DNA from: Bacillus sp. AFS088145
Lineage (GTDB): Bacteria; Bacillota; Bacilli; Bacillales; Bacillaceae_G
Length of the DNA stretch: 64,000 nucleotides
Direction of reading: 5' to 3'
Assembly: GCF_002564465.1 (NCBI RefSeq)
Contig: NZ_NUUX01000001.1
Location: 7,621 to 71,620, forward strand
The stretch's first letter is position 1, and every line of letters begins with the position of its first letter. Shown piece by piece: positions 25,806 through 34,246 of this stretch. The translations under genes were made by a program, and so were the position numbers. The notes under the pieces were generated by a model, which did no database searches, was not told the DNA's origin, and saw only the letters and a program-made list of their open reading frames with translations.

Positions 25806-26283
25806 AACATCGATAGGCTGCATCTGCAGTCTTTTATTTACTAATTGTTAGTTTAGTTAGTTAGGGTTACCAAAAATTTCAATATATTCCCTGAGTAGAA
25901 TTAAGAAATACTGAAAAGAAATACGGGAATCTAATGTTTTAGACTCTTTTTAATTGAAACGAATTTAAAATAATAAAATCTTTATAGATGTATATATTAG
26001 TACGACCAATAAAAGTAATAGTTATATACTTTTTCATTAATTTAGTATTGATAAAAATTAACACCACTTTGATCTGTATACTGTCATTTAGGATTTTTTC
26101 TTATCCTAAGACTCGTTAAATCGACGAAGATAAGGTTCCTCTTTTCTAATAGTTTTTAACCGGGCCGTGTATTGCCATCACGCCAAAATTAGCTCATTTT
26201 TTTTATTATTTTAAAAAGTAATAATAGGAGCTTTTATCAACAGTTAAAATTTTGTATTTTTCAAAAATAAAAACAGTTATATA

Positions 26284-26637
26284 TTATTTATTATCAATGA
26301 AATTAACTATTCTTTGAACTGTTTCATGAATTAACATTATTTCTTTTGTACTTCTGGATTCTAAAAGTTCTATATGCAACTTTAAAAGCCAGCCCCTATC
26401 CAAATCGTTAGCAGAGAAACTTAGACTGTCTTGATGAAAAATTAAGGATGGAGAAACGTTTAAAGCAATACATATTTTTTCAAGGGTTTCTAATGAAATA
26501 TTTCTTTCGCCACGTTCTATCCCTCCGATATAGGTATAATGAACATCTGCCTTTTCAGCAAGTTCTTCTTGAGTTAACCCATTAAGTTTGCGGAAATATC
26601 GAACTTTGGTACCTACCAAGTTTAAAAATTCGGTCAT
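26284..26637 (-). CDS. XRE family transcriptional regulator
   Basis: 117 aa from the ATG at 26637 behind AAGAGAGGTGAAATTT; a longer frame starts 9 nt upstream. Residues about 6-62 form a Cro/CI-type HTH: VRYFRKLNGLTQEELAEKADVHYTYIGGIERGERNISLETLEKICIAL. The C-terminal 50 residues are helical, perhaps for dimerisation. It is divergent from the RAMP-like/HNH pair, and a 20-bp perfect palindrome lies between them, so it probably controls that unit. Confidence 0.85.
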   Translation of the reverse strand: MTEFLNLVGTKVRYFRKLNGLTQEELAEKADVHYTYIGGIERGERNISLETLEKICIALNVSPSLIFHQDSLSFSANDLDRGWLLKLHIELLESRSTKEIMLIHETVQRIVNFIDNK

Positions 26638-26713
26638 AAATTTCACCTCTCTTCTATGGTAGAAGAGTAAAAAAAAGGATTACAGTAGTATAAATTAGAA
26701 AAAAATGTCAATA

Positions 26714-26733
26714 TTAATACTTATAAGTATTAA
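26714..26733. promoter_or_regulatory. 20-bp perfect palindrome, likely XRE operator
   Basis: TTAATACTTATAAGTATTAA lies just before the AAAAGGAGG ribosome site of the gene at 26749 and about 75 nt from the divergent regulator start. Position and symmetry suit binding by the XRE protein. Confidence 0.65.
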
Positions 26734-26748
26734 AAGGAGGTAAAAACA

Positions 26749-27339
26749 ATGACTTTTCTTAGGGCTAGAATAAAAATAAGAGGTACAAGGCCACTACTTT
26801 ATAATAATATGAGGTTAGATGCCATATCTCCCTTTCGAAAAGAAAAATCTGGAGTTCCGGGAAATAATCCGGAGGAATGGAAAAACACGTATTTAGCGAC
26901 CTCAAATGGTCAACTTTATTTAAAACCCGATTACTTATTTTCTTCTATAAGATCCGGTGCAAAACATACAAAAAAAGGATTAGGTTCACTCGAGCCAAGC
27001 GTTTCTGCTACATTACATATATTAGATGAAATAATTCTAATAAATAGACATATTTCAATTGATGCAATAGATGATGATCATAAGAAAGATGTTTATATTG
27101 ATGTACGTCCTGTAACTAGAAATAAAGTAAAAAACATTCGTTATCGTTTAGCAGTAAGTCCTGGTTGGGAAGCTGAATTTGATATCGCCTGGGAATCTAC
27201 CTTAATCGCAAGAAATCAAATGCAATCAATTTGCATCGATGCAGGTCTCTTTGCTGGTATTGGTGATGCAAGAAAATTAGGTTATGGCAGATTTGAAATA
27301 TGTTCATTTACTATACAAGAGGAGATTGTAAATGCCTAA
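26749..27339 (+). CDS. Hypothetical protein with RAMP-like glycine-rich C terminus
   Basis: 196 aa. AAAAGGAGGTAAAAAC precedes the ATG. The N-terminal strand RARIKIRGTRPLLYNN and the C-terminal GLFAGIGDARKLGYGRFEI resemble the first strand and the Gly-rich loop of RAMP (Cas5/6/7-like) ferredoxin folds. No cas genes or CRISPR array are in the window, so the similarity may be structural convergence. The stop overlaps the HNH gene by 8 nt, so the two are translationally linked. The true family is not recognised. Confidence 0.5.
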   Translation: MTFLRARIKIRGTRPLLYNNMRLDAISPFRKEKSGVPGNNPEEWKNTYLATSNGQLYLKPDYLFSSIRSGAKHTKKGLGSLEPSVSATLHILDEIILINRHISIDAIDDDHKKDVYIDVRPVTRNKVKNIRYRLAVSPGWEAEFDIAWESTLIARNQMQSICIDAGLFAGIGDARKLGYGRFEICSFTIQEEIVNA

Positions 27340-27625
27340 AGTAAGAGTTCCTAAAGAAACCTGGGTAAATAACGTTAGACCACTCATTTGGAAAAGGGAT
27401 GGAAAAAAATGTGTTAGATGTAGAATAAATTTATCTCTTAATGAATGTCATATAGACCATATTAAAAGTGGGAAATTCGCAAATAACTATTTTACGAATC
27501 TAAGGACATTATGTAGGAGATGCCATGTTTTAAGAGATGATAAAAATCATTTAGGAATGATTGCTAGTGCTTTGAGAGATGAAATTATCCCGACTGATTG
27601 GAGAAAGTATACCTGGGAGGGATAA
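27332..27625 (+). CDS. HNH endonuclease
   Basis: 97 aa. Zinc-binding C27-x2-C30 and C61-x2-C64 frame the core H40-I-D-H43, with N56-L and C64-H65, the complete HNH pattern seen in McrA-like and phage HNH nucleases. The reading frame starts within the preceding gene (8-nt overlap) behind GAGGAGATTGTAA. The ending TDWRKYTWEG is typical of phage HNH proteins. Probable DNA nuclease, controlled together with the RAMP-like protein by the divergent XRE regulator. Confidence 0.85.
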   Translation: MPKVRVPKETWVNNVRPLIWKRDGKKCVRCRINLSLNECHIDHIKSGKFANNYFTNLRTLCRRCHVLRDDKNHLGMIASALRDEIIPTDWRKYTWEG

Positions 27626-27847
27626 GTTAAAAAAGTAAATGTTTTTAAGTTATTCTTTTGTTTTGATATGCTAAAGTTATTAAGGTACGGTATGGTAAAC
27701 TGTGAGTAAGCAGATAATAATATAATAAAAAGGGATTAATAATATAGAACTACCATTTTGAGAGCACATATCAGTAAAATATCGAAACAGTGATTACTGT
27801 TCAATAGGATTGACCTACCTATTGCTGATGAGAATATGGTCAAATCT

Positions 27848-27905
27848 GGTATGGTTGGGTGCGGTTAGGTACGCCGCGGTTCGGTTACGTGTGGTGTGGT
27901 ATGGA
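27848..27905 (+). repeat. GGT-rich low-complexity tract
   Basis: Degenerate units of GGTAT, GGTT, GCGGTTAGG and GTGGTGTGG follow one another with almost no C outside CG steps. It contrasts strongly with the AT-rich surroundings. Two-tetrad quadruplex formation by the GG runs is possible. Confidence 0.5.
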
Positions 27906-28002
27906 TAGTAGACTTATTTTTCATTGCTTTACTACCTTGTGTTTTAGTTCAGTTGATTAGTGATTAAATTTTATTCCCTTGATGGTAAAATAAAATCCCC
28001 CA

Positions 28003-28054
28003 ATAGTAGACTGCCAATCCATTTTATGAGATTGGCTTTTTATCATGTCTACTA
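28003..28054 (+). terminator. Nested hairpin terminator
   Basis: Outer arms ATAGTAGAC and GTCTACTAT enclose GCCAATC (28013-28019) and GATTGGC (28030-28036), the inner hairpin being followed by TTTTTATC. Likely ends the HNH transcript or a small RNA. Confidence 0.6.
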
Positions 28055-28326
28055 TAAAGGGAAAATATCAATCTACCAAAACAAATCGGTCCATTTGGTT
28101 TAAAATTACTTTTTGTTTGGAGCTTACAAGATTTATACAAATGTATTTTTCAACTCATAGCAATAAATCTTCAAATTGACTTATGCAAAGCCATTAGATA
28201 TAAGACAAAGTATAGCTTATTTCTTTATTAAACTTTTTTAGAGAGGTTAAATTATTATTAAAACAAAAAGCTTTTTATTGCTATATTGTGATATTTCAAA
28301 TGCTTACCATTTTATAAGAAATAGTT

Positions 28327-29049
28327 TCAACTTTTTGTTGCCTTGTTCAAAACATTGGAAGCTTTGTTAAAATATATACTATCTAATTCAATCCCAATAA
28401 AATTACGTTTTAGATTTATAGCAGCTTGTCCCGTGGATCCGGATCCCATAAAACAATCTAAAACTGTTTCACTTTCATTAGTATGAGTGGAGATAATTTT
28501 TTCTAGTAGAGTAACAGGCTTTTGACAAGGGTGAAATCTAACTTTTCCACTTACAATTGGTGCTTCAAAATAAGCCTTATCATAATAGGCATTAAACGTT
28601 CTTTTCTTGCCCTTAGTATAGGAAATAAAATACTCTCTGGAATTAGATAAATAATTTACTTTTGCATTAATTGGGACAGGATTTGTTTTTTCCCAAATTC
28701 CAATTCTTGGTTGCTTTAACTTCAATTTTTCAGCGTTAAGCCTTATATCACTCATTTTGAAAATATCATAAAAAATTATCATTGTACCACCCGGAACTAG
28801 TACTCTCTTAAATTCTTGTAAAAGATTAAACCAATTTATTCTATTTTCTTCTAAATCCCACTCCCCAAACTCCATTGAAATGGAACCAAATTTTTTTTGA
28901 TCACCACCTCCTTTACTAAAGTTTGTCTTTCTAGATATAAAATATGGCGGATCTGTGCAAATTAAATGAACTGAATTACTAGCAATCTTATTAATTTCTG
29001 AATAAGCATCTCCATTTATTAACTTTAAATCTATCTTATAATTTGTCAT
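28327..29049 (-). CDS. Site-specific DNA methyltransferase (N6-adenine/N4-cytosine, beta type)
   Basis: 240 aa from the ATG at 29049 behind TTGGGGATAATTTTG; a TTG five codons upstream is possible. Catalytic motif IV DPPY is at residues 33-36 and the SAM-binding motif I FMGSGSTGQAAINLKRNFIGIEL is near the C terminus, the order of beta-class amino-methyltransferases. The target region lies between (about 60-190). No restriction enzyme is adjacent, so it is probably an orphan or mobile-element methylase. Target sequence unknown. Confidence 0.9.
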   Translation of the reverse strand: MTNYKIDLKLINGDAYSEINKIASNSVHLICTDPPYFISRKTNFSKGGGDQKKFGSISMEFGEWDLEENRINWFNLLQEFKRVLVPGGTMIIFYDIFKMSDIRLNAEKLKLKQPRIGIWEKTNPVPINAKVNYLSNSREYFISYTKGKKRTFNAYYDKAYFEAPIVSGKVRFHPCQKPVTLLEKIISTHTNESETVLDCFMGSGSTGQAAINLKRNFIGIELDSIYFNKASNVLNKATKS

Positions 29050-29468
29050 CAAAATTATCCCCAATCGAATTTAATTTCCTTAGTTGGCTAGGATATTTGA
29101 ATTAAATTCTATTTATCAAAAGAAAAACTAGGGGACATACATACTTTTTAACAAATTTATAATTTATCTCAAAAATTTATTATCATAGTTCCCATCTTAT
29201 ACGGTAAAAAATATGTAAAGGAACCAAATTATTCAATAAAAAAATCAATATTTATTTTTGTAAATTTTAAAGTAAATTATAAACTTTTATTTGTGGACGT
29301 AAAAGTTGAAGAAGATGAATAGGTTAACTACTGACAAAAATAACTAAAATTTTTATAATAAAATTTTCAAAACCAAATTCATGAAACAAAAACAGTAAAA
29401 AATTATTTTCTGCCCCACATCTGCCCCATTAGGTTTGTTTCATTCAAATTAAAGTTGTGTTATAAAAC

Positions 29469-29500
29469 AAAAAACCTCTTGATATATAAGAGGTTTAGGT
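29469..29500 (-). terminator. Terminator downstream of the tRNA fragment
   Basis: AAACCTCTT pairs with AAGAGGTTT; on the minus strand TTTTTTGTTTT follows. It is probably the original tRNA gene terminator. Confidence 0.7.
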
Positions 29501-29501
29501 T

Positions 29502-29543
29502 TGTTCCCAACTGGACTTGAACCAGCGACCCCTACCCTGTCAA
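29502..29543 (-). pseudogene. 3' half of tRNA-Val(GAC), probable attachment-site fragment
   Basis: The minus strand reads TTGACAG (anticodon loop with GAC), GGTAG, GGGTCG, then the T arm CTGG-TTCAAGT-CCAG and the acceptor strand TGGGAAC with A73. This matches bacterial tRNA-Val(GAC) from the anticodon loop to the 3' end; the 5' half is absent. No CCA is encoded. Elements that integrate into tRNA genes leave just such a duplicated 3' part. Confidence 0.6.
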
Positions 29544-29649
29544 TTACAGCGTACGAAGATTATTCAGTATTACTGAATATTTTAGGTCGATTAAGTCCAT
29601 TAAATCAAGTAGTCATTGTAATTTTATACACTACTAGTCTGATATTTCT

Positions 29650-29685
29650 ATTGTTTCTAGTAAGTCTGTGCAATTTTTGTGCAAT
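29650..29685 (+). repeat. 36-bp direct repeat, copy 1
   Basis: Starts ATTGTTTCTAGTAAGTCTGT and ends TTTGTGCAAT; matches 33063-33098 with three mismatches. Similarity continues in patches for about 40 bp (AGGTAGGGTG, TTTAATTG). Confidence 0.6.
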
Positions 29686-29734
29686 GATAATCAGTATTAC
29701 GTTCAAGAGGTAGGGTGCAATTTTTTAATTGTCT

Positions 29735-31183
29735 TCATTTATTCTTATGTGGATATGTATGTTTACTATTAATTAACTTTTTCAAATCACCTCGGAATAA
29801 AGCGTCTTTCATTTCTTTTGGACGAAACGGGATAAAAGGCGCTAAATATGGAACTCCAAGTGATTTAAGAGATGCCATATAAACAATCATAATCACTGTT
29901 CCAACTATCAACCCTGTTAGACCAAAAAAATAACCTAAAAATAGAAATACAGTTCGAGTTGTCATCGCTGTACCGTATAGTCCACCTGCTGCAATGGCTA
30001 TGCTTGCTAAGAAATTAACTCCTACTATAATTAATGTTATTGGATGAATCAATTTCGCAGTTACAGCAGTTTGTCCGACAACAATTGCTCCAATTAGTGA
30101 GACGATAATAACGGTTGACTTAGGTATTCGTAAGGAGGCTTCTACAAGTAATTGGAACAACAGCGCTACGAAAAAGATCTCCACCAGAATCGGAAAGACG
30201 GTATCTGATTTTTTGAAAAATGAATCAACAAATTGGTGAGGAACCCAGTTATGATGAAAGCGTACCATCGTCACATAGAGACCCAACAACATAATTGACA
30301 GAAACCAGCTTAAAAAACGGACCAATCTGTTTGCGTATCTCCCTGATTTTGTATAGTATTCATCCGGTTGTTGAAAATAATGAAGAAATAAAGTGGGTAC
30401 GATGATCGAATAAGGGGTCCCATTGATTATTATGGCAACTCTACCTTCAAATAACGCTGAAACTACCACACTAGGACGCTCACACGTAAAGGCAAGTGGA
30501 AATAGTGTCTTTTTCCCTTCTAATGCATCCTCAATGACTCGTGACTCCATTAAATAAGTTACATCAATTTCTTTTATTTTTTGTCTCGCTTCCTCTAAAA
30601 CTTTTTCATCGACATACCCCTCCATATAGAGAATCGCTACATCTGTCTTTGTCTCTTTTCCAACTTGTATATTTTCGACACTAAGCTTATGCGTTTGAGA
30701 CATATTACGAATCATATTAATATTCACCTTCAGATCTTCATTGAATCCAATCAATGGACCCTTTATAGCCCTTTGTGTATCAGGTTCAGTCACTGATTTC
30801 TTTTGCCAATCTGAAGAATCCGCTAAAATTCCCTCTTTAAAACCATCAATAAGGACAAGTGTTTTACCCTTAGATAACCCAGTCAAGATTTCATCAAAAG
30901 ATGTAACAGAACTAACATCAATGATTGATAAATTACGGCATATTAGCGTTTCAATACTTTCGATTTTATGTATCTGTAACAAAGGTGAGAGAATATTTTC
31001 CTGTATATTTTGGGTATTCGTAATTCCATCGATATAGATAATAGCAGCATCCCGTTCAATGTCATCATAGATAGTCAATAATCGTATTTTTAAATCAGTT
31101 GAAATATGGAGTTGCTCTTTCAAACGATTAAGGTTTTTATTTAAACTTACCGATAAAGTAGATTGTTGTTCTATGTGGTTCAC
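29735..31183 (-). CDS. GerA family spore germination receptor subunit A
   Basis: 482 aa from a GTG at 31183 with AAGGAG 7 nt before it (a TTG one codon earlier also possible). The soluble N-terminal domain (about 1-280) contains IYIDGITNTQNIQENILSPL and PLIGFNEDLKVNINMIR, and the C-terminal half has five or six membrane helices with FFVALLFQLLVEASLRIPK and PFRPKEMKDAL, the GerA/GerKA signature. It should sit in the inner spore membrane as part of a nutrient receptor. No B or C subunit gene is adjacent, so it is an orphan A subunit. An imperfect 36-bp repeat brackets this gene and the next. Confidence 0.9.
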   Translation of the reverse strand: MNHIEQQSTLSVSLNKNLNRLKEQLHISTDLKIRLLTIYDDIERDAAIIYIDGITNTQNIQENILSPLLQIHKIESIETLICRNLSIIDVSSVTSFDEILTGLSKGKTLVLIDGFKEGILADSSDWQKKSVTEPDTQRAIKGPLIGFNEDLKVNINMIRNMSQTHKLSVENIQVGKETKTDVAILYMEGYVDEKVLEEARQKIKEIDVTYLMESRVIEDALEGKKTLFPLAFTCERPSVVVSALFEGRVAIIINGTPYSIIVPTLFLHYFQQPDEYYTKSGRYANRLVRFLSWFLSIMLLGLYVTMVRFHHNWVPHQFVDSFFKKSDTVFPILVEIFFVALLFQLLVEASLRIPKSTVIIVSLIGAIVVGQTAVTAKLIHPITLIIVGVNFLASIAIAAGGLYGTAMTTRTVFLFLGYFFGLTGLIVGTVIMIVYMASLKSLGVPYLAPFIPFRPKEMKDALFRGDLKKLINSKHTYPHKNK

Positions 31184-31186
31184 CAA

Positions 31187-31574
31187 TAAACTCCTTCCTT
31201 TTTTTAGTTAGTGTCTCCATTATTCTTCTCATTATTTTATTTCAAGTAACTATTCTAAGTTAGTAAGGTCATTTGTTAATATTTATTAAATAGCAATTAG
31301 ACTTTTTAATTACTAGCAGACTGGGCATATATCCACTTAAAAGGGAGGAAATTCACATCAAACTCAACAATGTAAAATAACTATTACTTAATCATAGTTA
31401 GTTAAATTACCAAATCTGATTCATTTAAAAATCAATTTGTTCATTTTTTAAATAACTAAATGGCAGATCATACTACTTTTCAAACTAAAATAGACAAAAA
31501 AAAGAGAATCCAATAGATCGGATTCTCTTAAAATTTATTATTCCCCCAAATATATATCAGTAATTTAACATCAA
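31187..31574. other. Intergenic region upstream of the gerA-like gene
   Basis: About 390 AT-rich bases with the gerA promoter presumably at the left and the terminator of the truncated dockerin gene at 31496-31530. No gene or repeat seen, apart from an isolated AAAGGGAGG ribosome-like site at 31338 without a usable reading frame. Confidence 0.4.
31496..31530 (-). terminator. Intrinsic terminator of the truncated dockerin gene
   Basis: AAGAGAATCC pairs with GGATTCTCTT around AATAGATC; on the minus strand TTTTTTTGTC follows. Confidence 0.8.
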
Positions 31575-32945
31575 TTATTTTAATCCTAATTTAGTTAATA
31601 CATTATCTAACGTTGCACCTTTATAAGTCTTTTTAGCATTTGGAGCATTTGAAACAGTACTATTTTTTAAACCAAAATTTTTCACTACATAATTCATATC
31701 TTTAGCATCAACGATTTTATCAAAGTTAAAGTCAGCTGATGGATTACTAGTTCCCCAGTAAGTTTGTACAGTTAATGCATCCATAATATCGATGACATTA
31801 TCTTTGTTTGTATCGCCTGCTGCTGCTGCTGGGAGTAAGTCTTTAGTAATTACATAATTAATCCCGCGTTTTTCTCCACGAATTACATCATATGGTTTCA
31901 CAGTATTATACATCGTAAAATGACCCGGTACATCTACTTTAATTGTATAATTTTGATTGATTTTTAAACCATCAAACGTATAATCGCCACCCGAACTTTT
32001 TATCGGAGTTTGCAAATTAATTTGCCCATCATCCGATGTTATGCTCACATTTTCCCCAACATTTTTTTGGTTGATTTTTGTATTAAGTCCGCCAGTAGCT
32101 GGATCAATCGTTCCTTCAAGATTCATATAACTTGATACACGTGATACAGTCGCATTGTAATTAAAATACTCAACATATAAATTTGCATTTGCTGTCACCA
32201 CGTTTGATTGGTCCGTAGTTGTCGCGGTCGATGAAATAACTGGATTGCCAGCTGCGAAATACGATTTATCAAGTGTTCTTAGATCATAATTAAATAGATC
32301 CATATCTTCTGGTAACGGTTTGTCACCTGTATAAGTAAATGTCATTGTATAGTTTGTATTTGCTGTTCCACTTGGTGCCGTTTGGAGAGTTACTGTTGCG
32401 TCTCCGTACGCTTTCACAGCATCATTTACTTTTACATTTTCAATCACTCCTTGACCGTTATCAATTGTCATAGTGATTTTCGATGTTTTTAAGTTTTTTG
32501 TATTGTTGGAGCGAACTTTATAATTGACTGTATCGCCTGTTGTTACATTTTGTTTATTAGCTTTTGCATAATAATAAGGTATCGTATTTTTCGCAAAAAC
32601 GACACGGACCATATCGCTTTGGTTTTGTGCGACATCCATTCCAAATAATGAGAATGGCCAGAATGCACTTTTGCTATCATCTAACACTTGCTCGTGTACA
32701 TCACCGTTTGGACCAACTGGTCGTGGGAAAATTGGCTGTCTGAAAGCTAGTCCGCTAAATAAGTTTTGTGATTGATCCTGCATAATGCCGAAGCGTTTTG
32801 CATCCTCAATTTCATATTTGCCATTTGCATCGAGTTGGCTGTCATTGTACTCAAATGCACCAGTACCAGTTAAAAGGTATAAAGGCAATACACTACAAGA
32901 TATTAAAACATCACTAGGCATTAAATAATTATTCATTTGATCCAC
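31575..32945 (-). pseudogene. Truncated dockerin protease tail (no catalytic domain)
   Basis: 456 aa that align with residues from about 940 to the end of the dockerin proteases nearby. Present are the segment before the cohesin-like part, the cohesin-like region beginning ANKQNVTTGDTVNYKVRSNN, the carboxypeptidase-regulatory-like domain, the dockerin (GDTNKDNVIDIMD and ADFNFDKIVDAKD) and the tail YKGATLDNVLTKLGLK. Signal peptide, propeptide and S8 domain are gone, and a deletion follows the segment DSQLDANGKYE. No ribosome site precedes the first ATG. A hairpin marks the break at 32941. It is a relic, or possibly a source of repair sequence for the paralogues. Confidence 0.75.
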
Positions 32946-32973
32946 TTAACTTATTCGTTAAGTGGAATTTTTT
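32941..32973 (+). terminator. Hairpin at the truncation point
   Basis: CCACTTAAC (32942-32950) pairs perfectly with GTTAAGTGG (32957-32965) and is followed on the plus strand by AATTTTTTG. It faces antisense to the truncated gene. Confidence 0.55.
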
Positions 32974-33062
32974 GCATTGGTGGTAAAAAAATCGGGTATT
33001 ATTACTTATCTATCAATCTAGAAAAGGACGATTGATTCTCTTTGTTCAAATCTTTTAATTCC

Positions 33063-33098
33063 ATTGTTTCTAAAAAGTCTGTGGAATTTTTGTGCAAT
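33063..33098 (+). repeat. 36-bp direct repeat, copy 2
   Basis: Matches 29650-29685 with three mismatches. The two copies bracket the gerA-like gene and the truncated dockerin gene (3.4 kb). Confidence 0.6.
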
Positions 33099-33181
33099 AA
33101 ATAATTAATGGTTTTAAGGAGGCAGGGTGTCTTTAATTGATCGACTAAAATAAAAAAGTGGATGAATGATCATCCACTTCC

Positions 33182-34120
33182 TTAATTATCATCATTTACA
33201 TTTAACTCATCTTTTAATTTCGTTATATAGTCATCTATCAATTTTGAATATCTTTTCTTACTAGACATTAACCACACATATTGAATTTGTATATCCTCGT
33301 AACCTTCAATATCTAAAACCTTAATCTCTTCGTTAATGTTGTAATTTTCAGAAATGTACGGAACAAATGAGACACCTAAGTTATCACTAATAGCCTTAAA
33401 AATTGTATCAACATTTGTGGATGTAAATAATTCCTTCATTTGTCCAAACTGTTTATAGAAATTATTTTTAAACCATTGCATATATACACCGTTATATACA
33501 AGAAGAGTTTCTTTAACGATTTCTTGTGGCGTAACGAATGATTTTTTTGCTAAGGGAGACTTTTTACTTACTAATAACTTCATATTAGCTGTGAATAAAT
33601 TTTGATAAATTAGAGATTCATTACTTTCTAGTAAATGTTTAATAAATGGTACAATCCCTATATCACTACGGCCCTCTAGTACATCTTCAATAATTTCTTG
33701 GCCCGGTTTAAGAAAGACATCAATTGTGATATTAGGATGCTCTTCCTTTATAGCTGAAATTGGATTTAAAAGTTGTGTAATAAACCCCGGTACTGTAGAT
33801 ATTTTTAAATTACCGGTCATATTATCATTAATTAATTGTACATTCTGGATTAATTCTTGATATTTTAGAACGATTTCATTCGCTAAAGGTATAATTTGTT
33901 TTCCATCAATTGTTGGAATCGCATTATTTCCTCCTCTTGTTCGTTCGAATAATTTTATCCCTAATTTCTTTTCGATACTTACAATCGATTGACTAATAGC
34001 AGACTGACTTACAAATAGATTTTGTGAAGCAATCGAGAAGGAACCGGTTTTTGCAACTTCAACTAGATACTCTAATTTTTGTATATTCATGCTGTAAATA
34101 TTCGTACTGTTGATACTCAT
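33182..34120 (-). CDS. LysR family transcriptional regulator
   Basis: 312 aa from the ATG at 34120 behind GAAGGAGAAGAAA. The winged HTH (about residues 11-70) reads MNIQKLEYLVEVAKTGSFSIASQNLFVSQSAISQSIVSIEKKLG, followed by FERTRGG and a periplasmic-binding-like effector domain (GNLKISTVPGF onward). Effector unknown. It lies just downstream of a dockerin protease gene, on the same strand but beyond that gene's terminator, so it is a separate unit. It could regulate the proteases, but LysR genes usually control divergent neighbours and there is none here. Confidence 0.9.
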   Translation of the reverse strand: MSINSTNIYSMNIQKLEYLVEVAKTGSFSIASQNLFVSQSAISQSIVSIEKKLGIKLFERTRGGNNAIPTIDGKQIIPLANEIVLKYQELIQNVQLINDNMTGNLKISTVPGFITQLLNPISAIKEEHPNITIDVFLKPGQEIIEDVLEGRSDIGIVPFIKHLLESNESLIYQNLFTANMKLLVSKKSPLAKKSFVTPQEIVKETLLVYNGVYMQWFKNNFYKQFGQMKELFTSTNVDTIFKAISDNLGVSFVPYISENYNINEEIKVLDIEGYEDIQIQYVWLMSSKKRYSKLIDDYITKLKDELNVNDDN

Positions 34121-34205
34121 TTTCTTCTCCTTCATATTACATTAGTAATATTTTAACATAATTTCAAATGAATATATCTAGTTAATGTTAATGGTATTAT
34201 ATGTT

Positions 34206-34243
34206 AGAAAAAGCCTGTTCTCAAAATGTAGAGAACAGGCTTA
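34206..34243 (-). terminator. Intrinsic terminator of dockerin protease 1
   Basis: AAGCCTGTTCTC (34211-34222) pairs perfectly with GAGAACAGGCTT (34231-34242); on the minus strand TTTCTAAC follows. Confidence 0.8.
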
Positions 34244-34246
34244 CTT

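Larger units (their letters stand above)
25577..26283. other. Intergenic region with terminator and palindrome
   Basis: About 700 bases without a gene. It holds a terminator at 25728, a perfect 22-bp palindrome at 25784-25805 and a weak hairpin near 26095 (TTAGGAT/ATCCTAA). Otherwise AT-rich with no feature seen. Confidence 0.5.
27626..28326. other. Gene-free region with a GGT-rich tract and terminator
   Basis: About 700 bases. The tract 27848-27905 is unusually G- and GGT-rich on the plus strand for this genome, with an outlier GGTACGGTATGGT further upstream at about 27684. A nested hairpin with terminator follows at 28003-28054. Nothing else recognised. Confidence 0.5.
29400..29734. other. 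Integration scar region beside a tRNA 3' fragment
   Basis: Contains the tandem TCTGCCCCACATCTGCCCCA (29409-29428), a terminator, a tRNA-Val 3' fragment and TGTGCAATTTTTGTGCAAT (29667-29685). Paired direct repeats beside a tRNA end are typical of integrase arm and core sites. The preceding stretch 29050-29400 is AT-rich with no gene. Confidence 0.5.

Noticed and set aside
26749-27625. Type III or I CRISPR-Cas locus suggested by the RAMP-like protein
   Set aside because: No repeats with regular spacers and no other cas gene were found in the window; only one protein has a Gly-rich end like a RAMP.
27332-29049. HNH nuclease and DNA methyltransferase as a restriction-modification pair
   Set aside because: They are 700 bp apart on opposite strands with a terminator between them, so no operon or clear partnership is supported.
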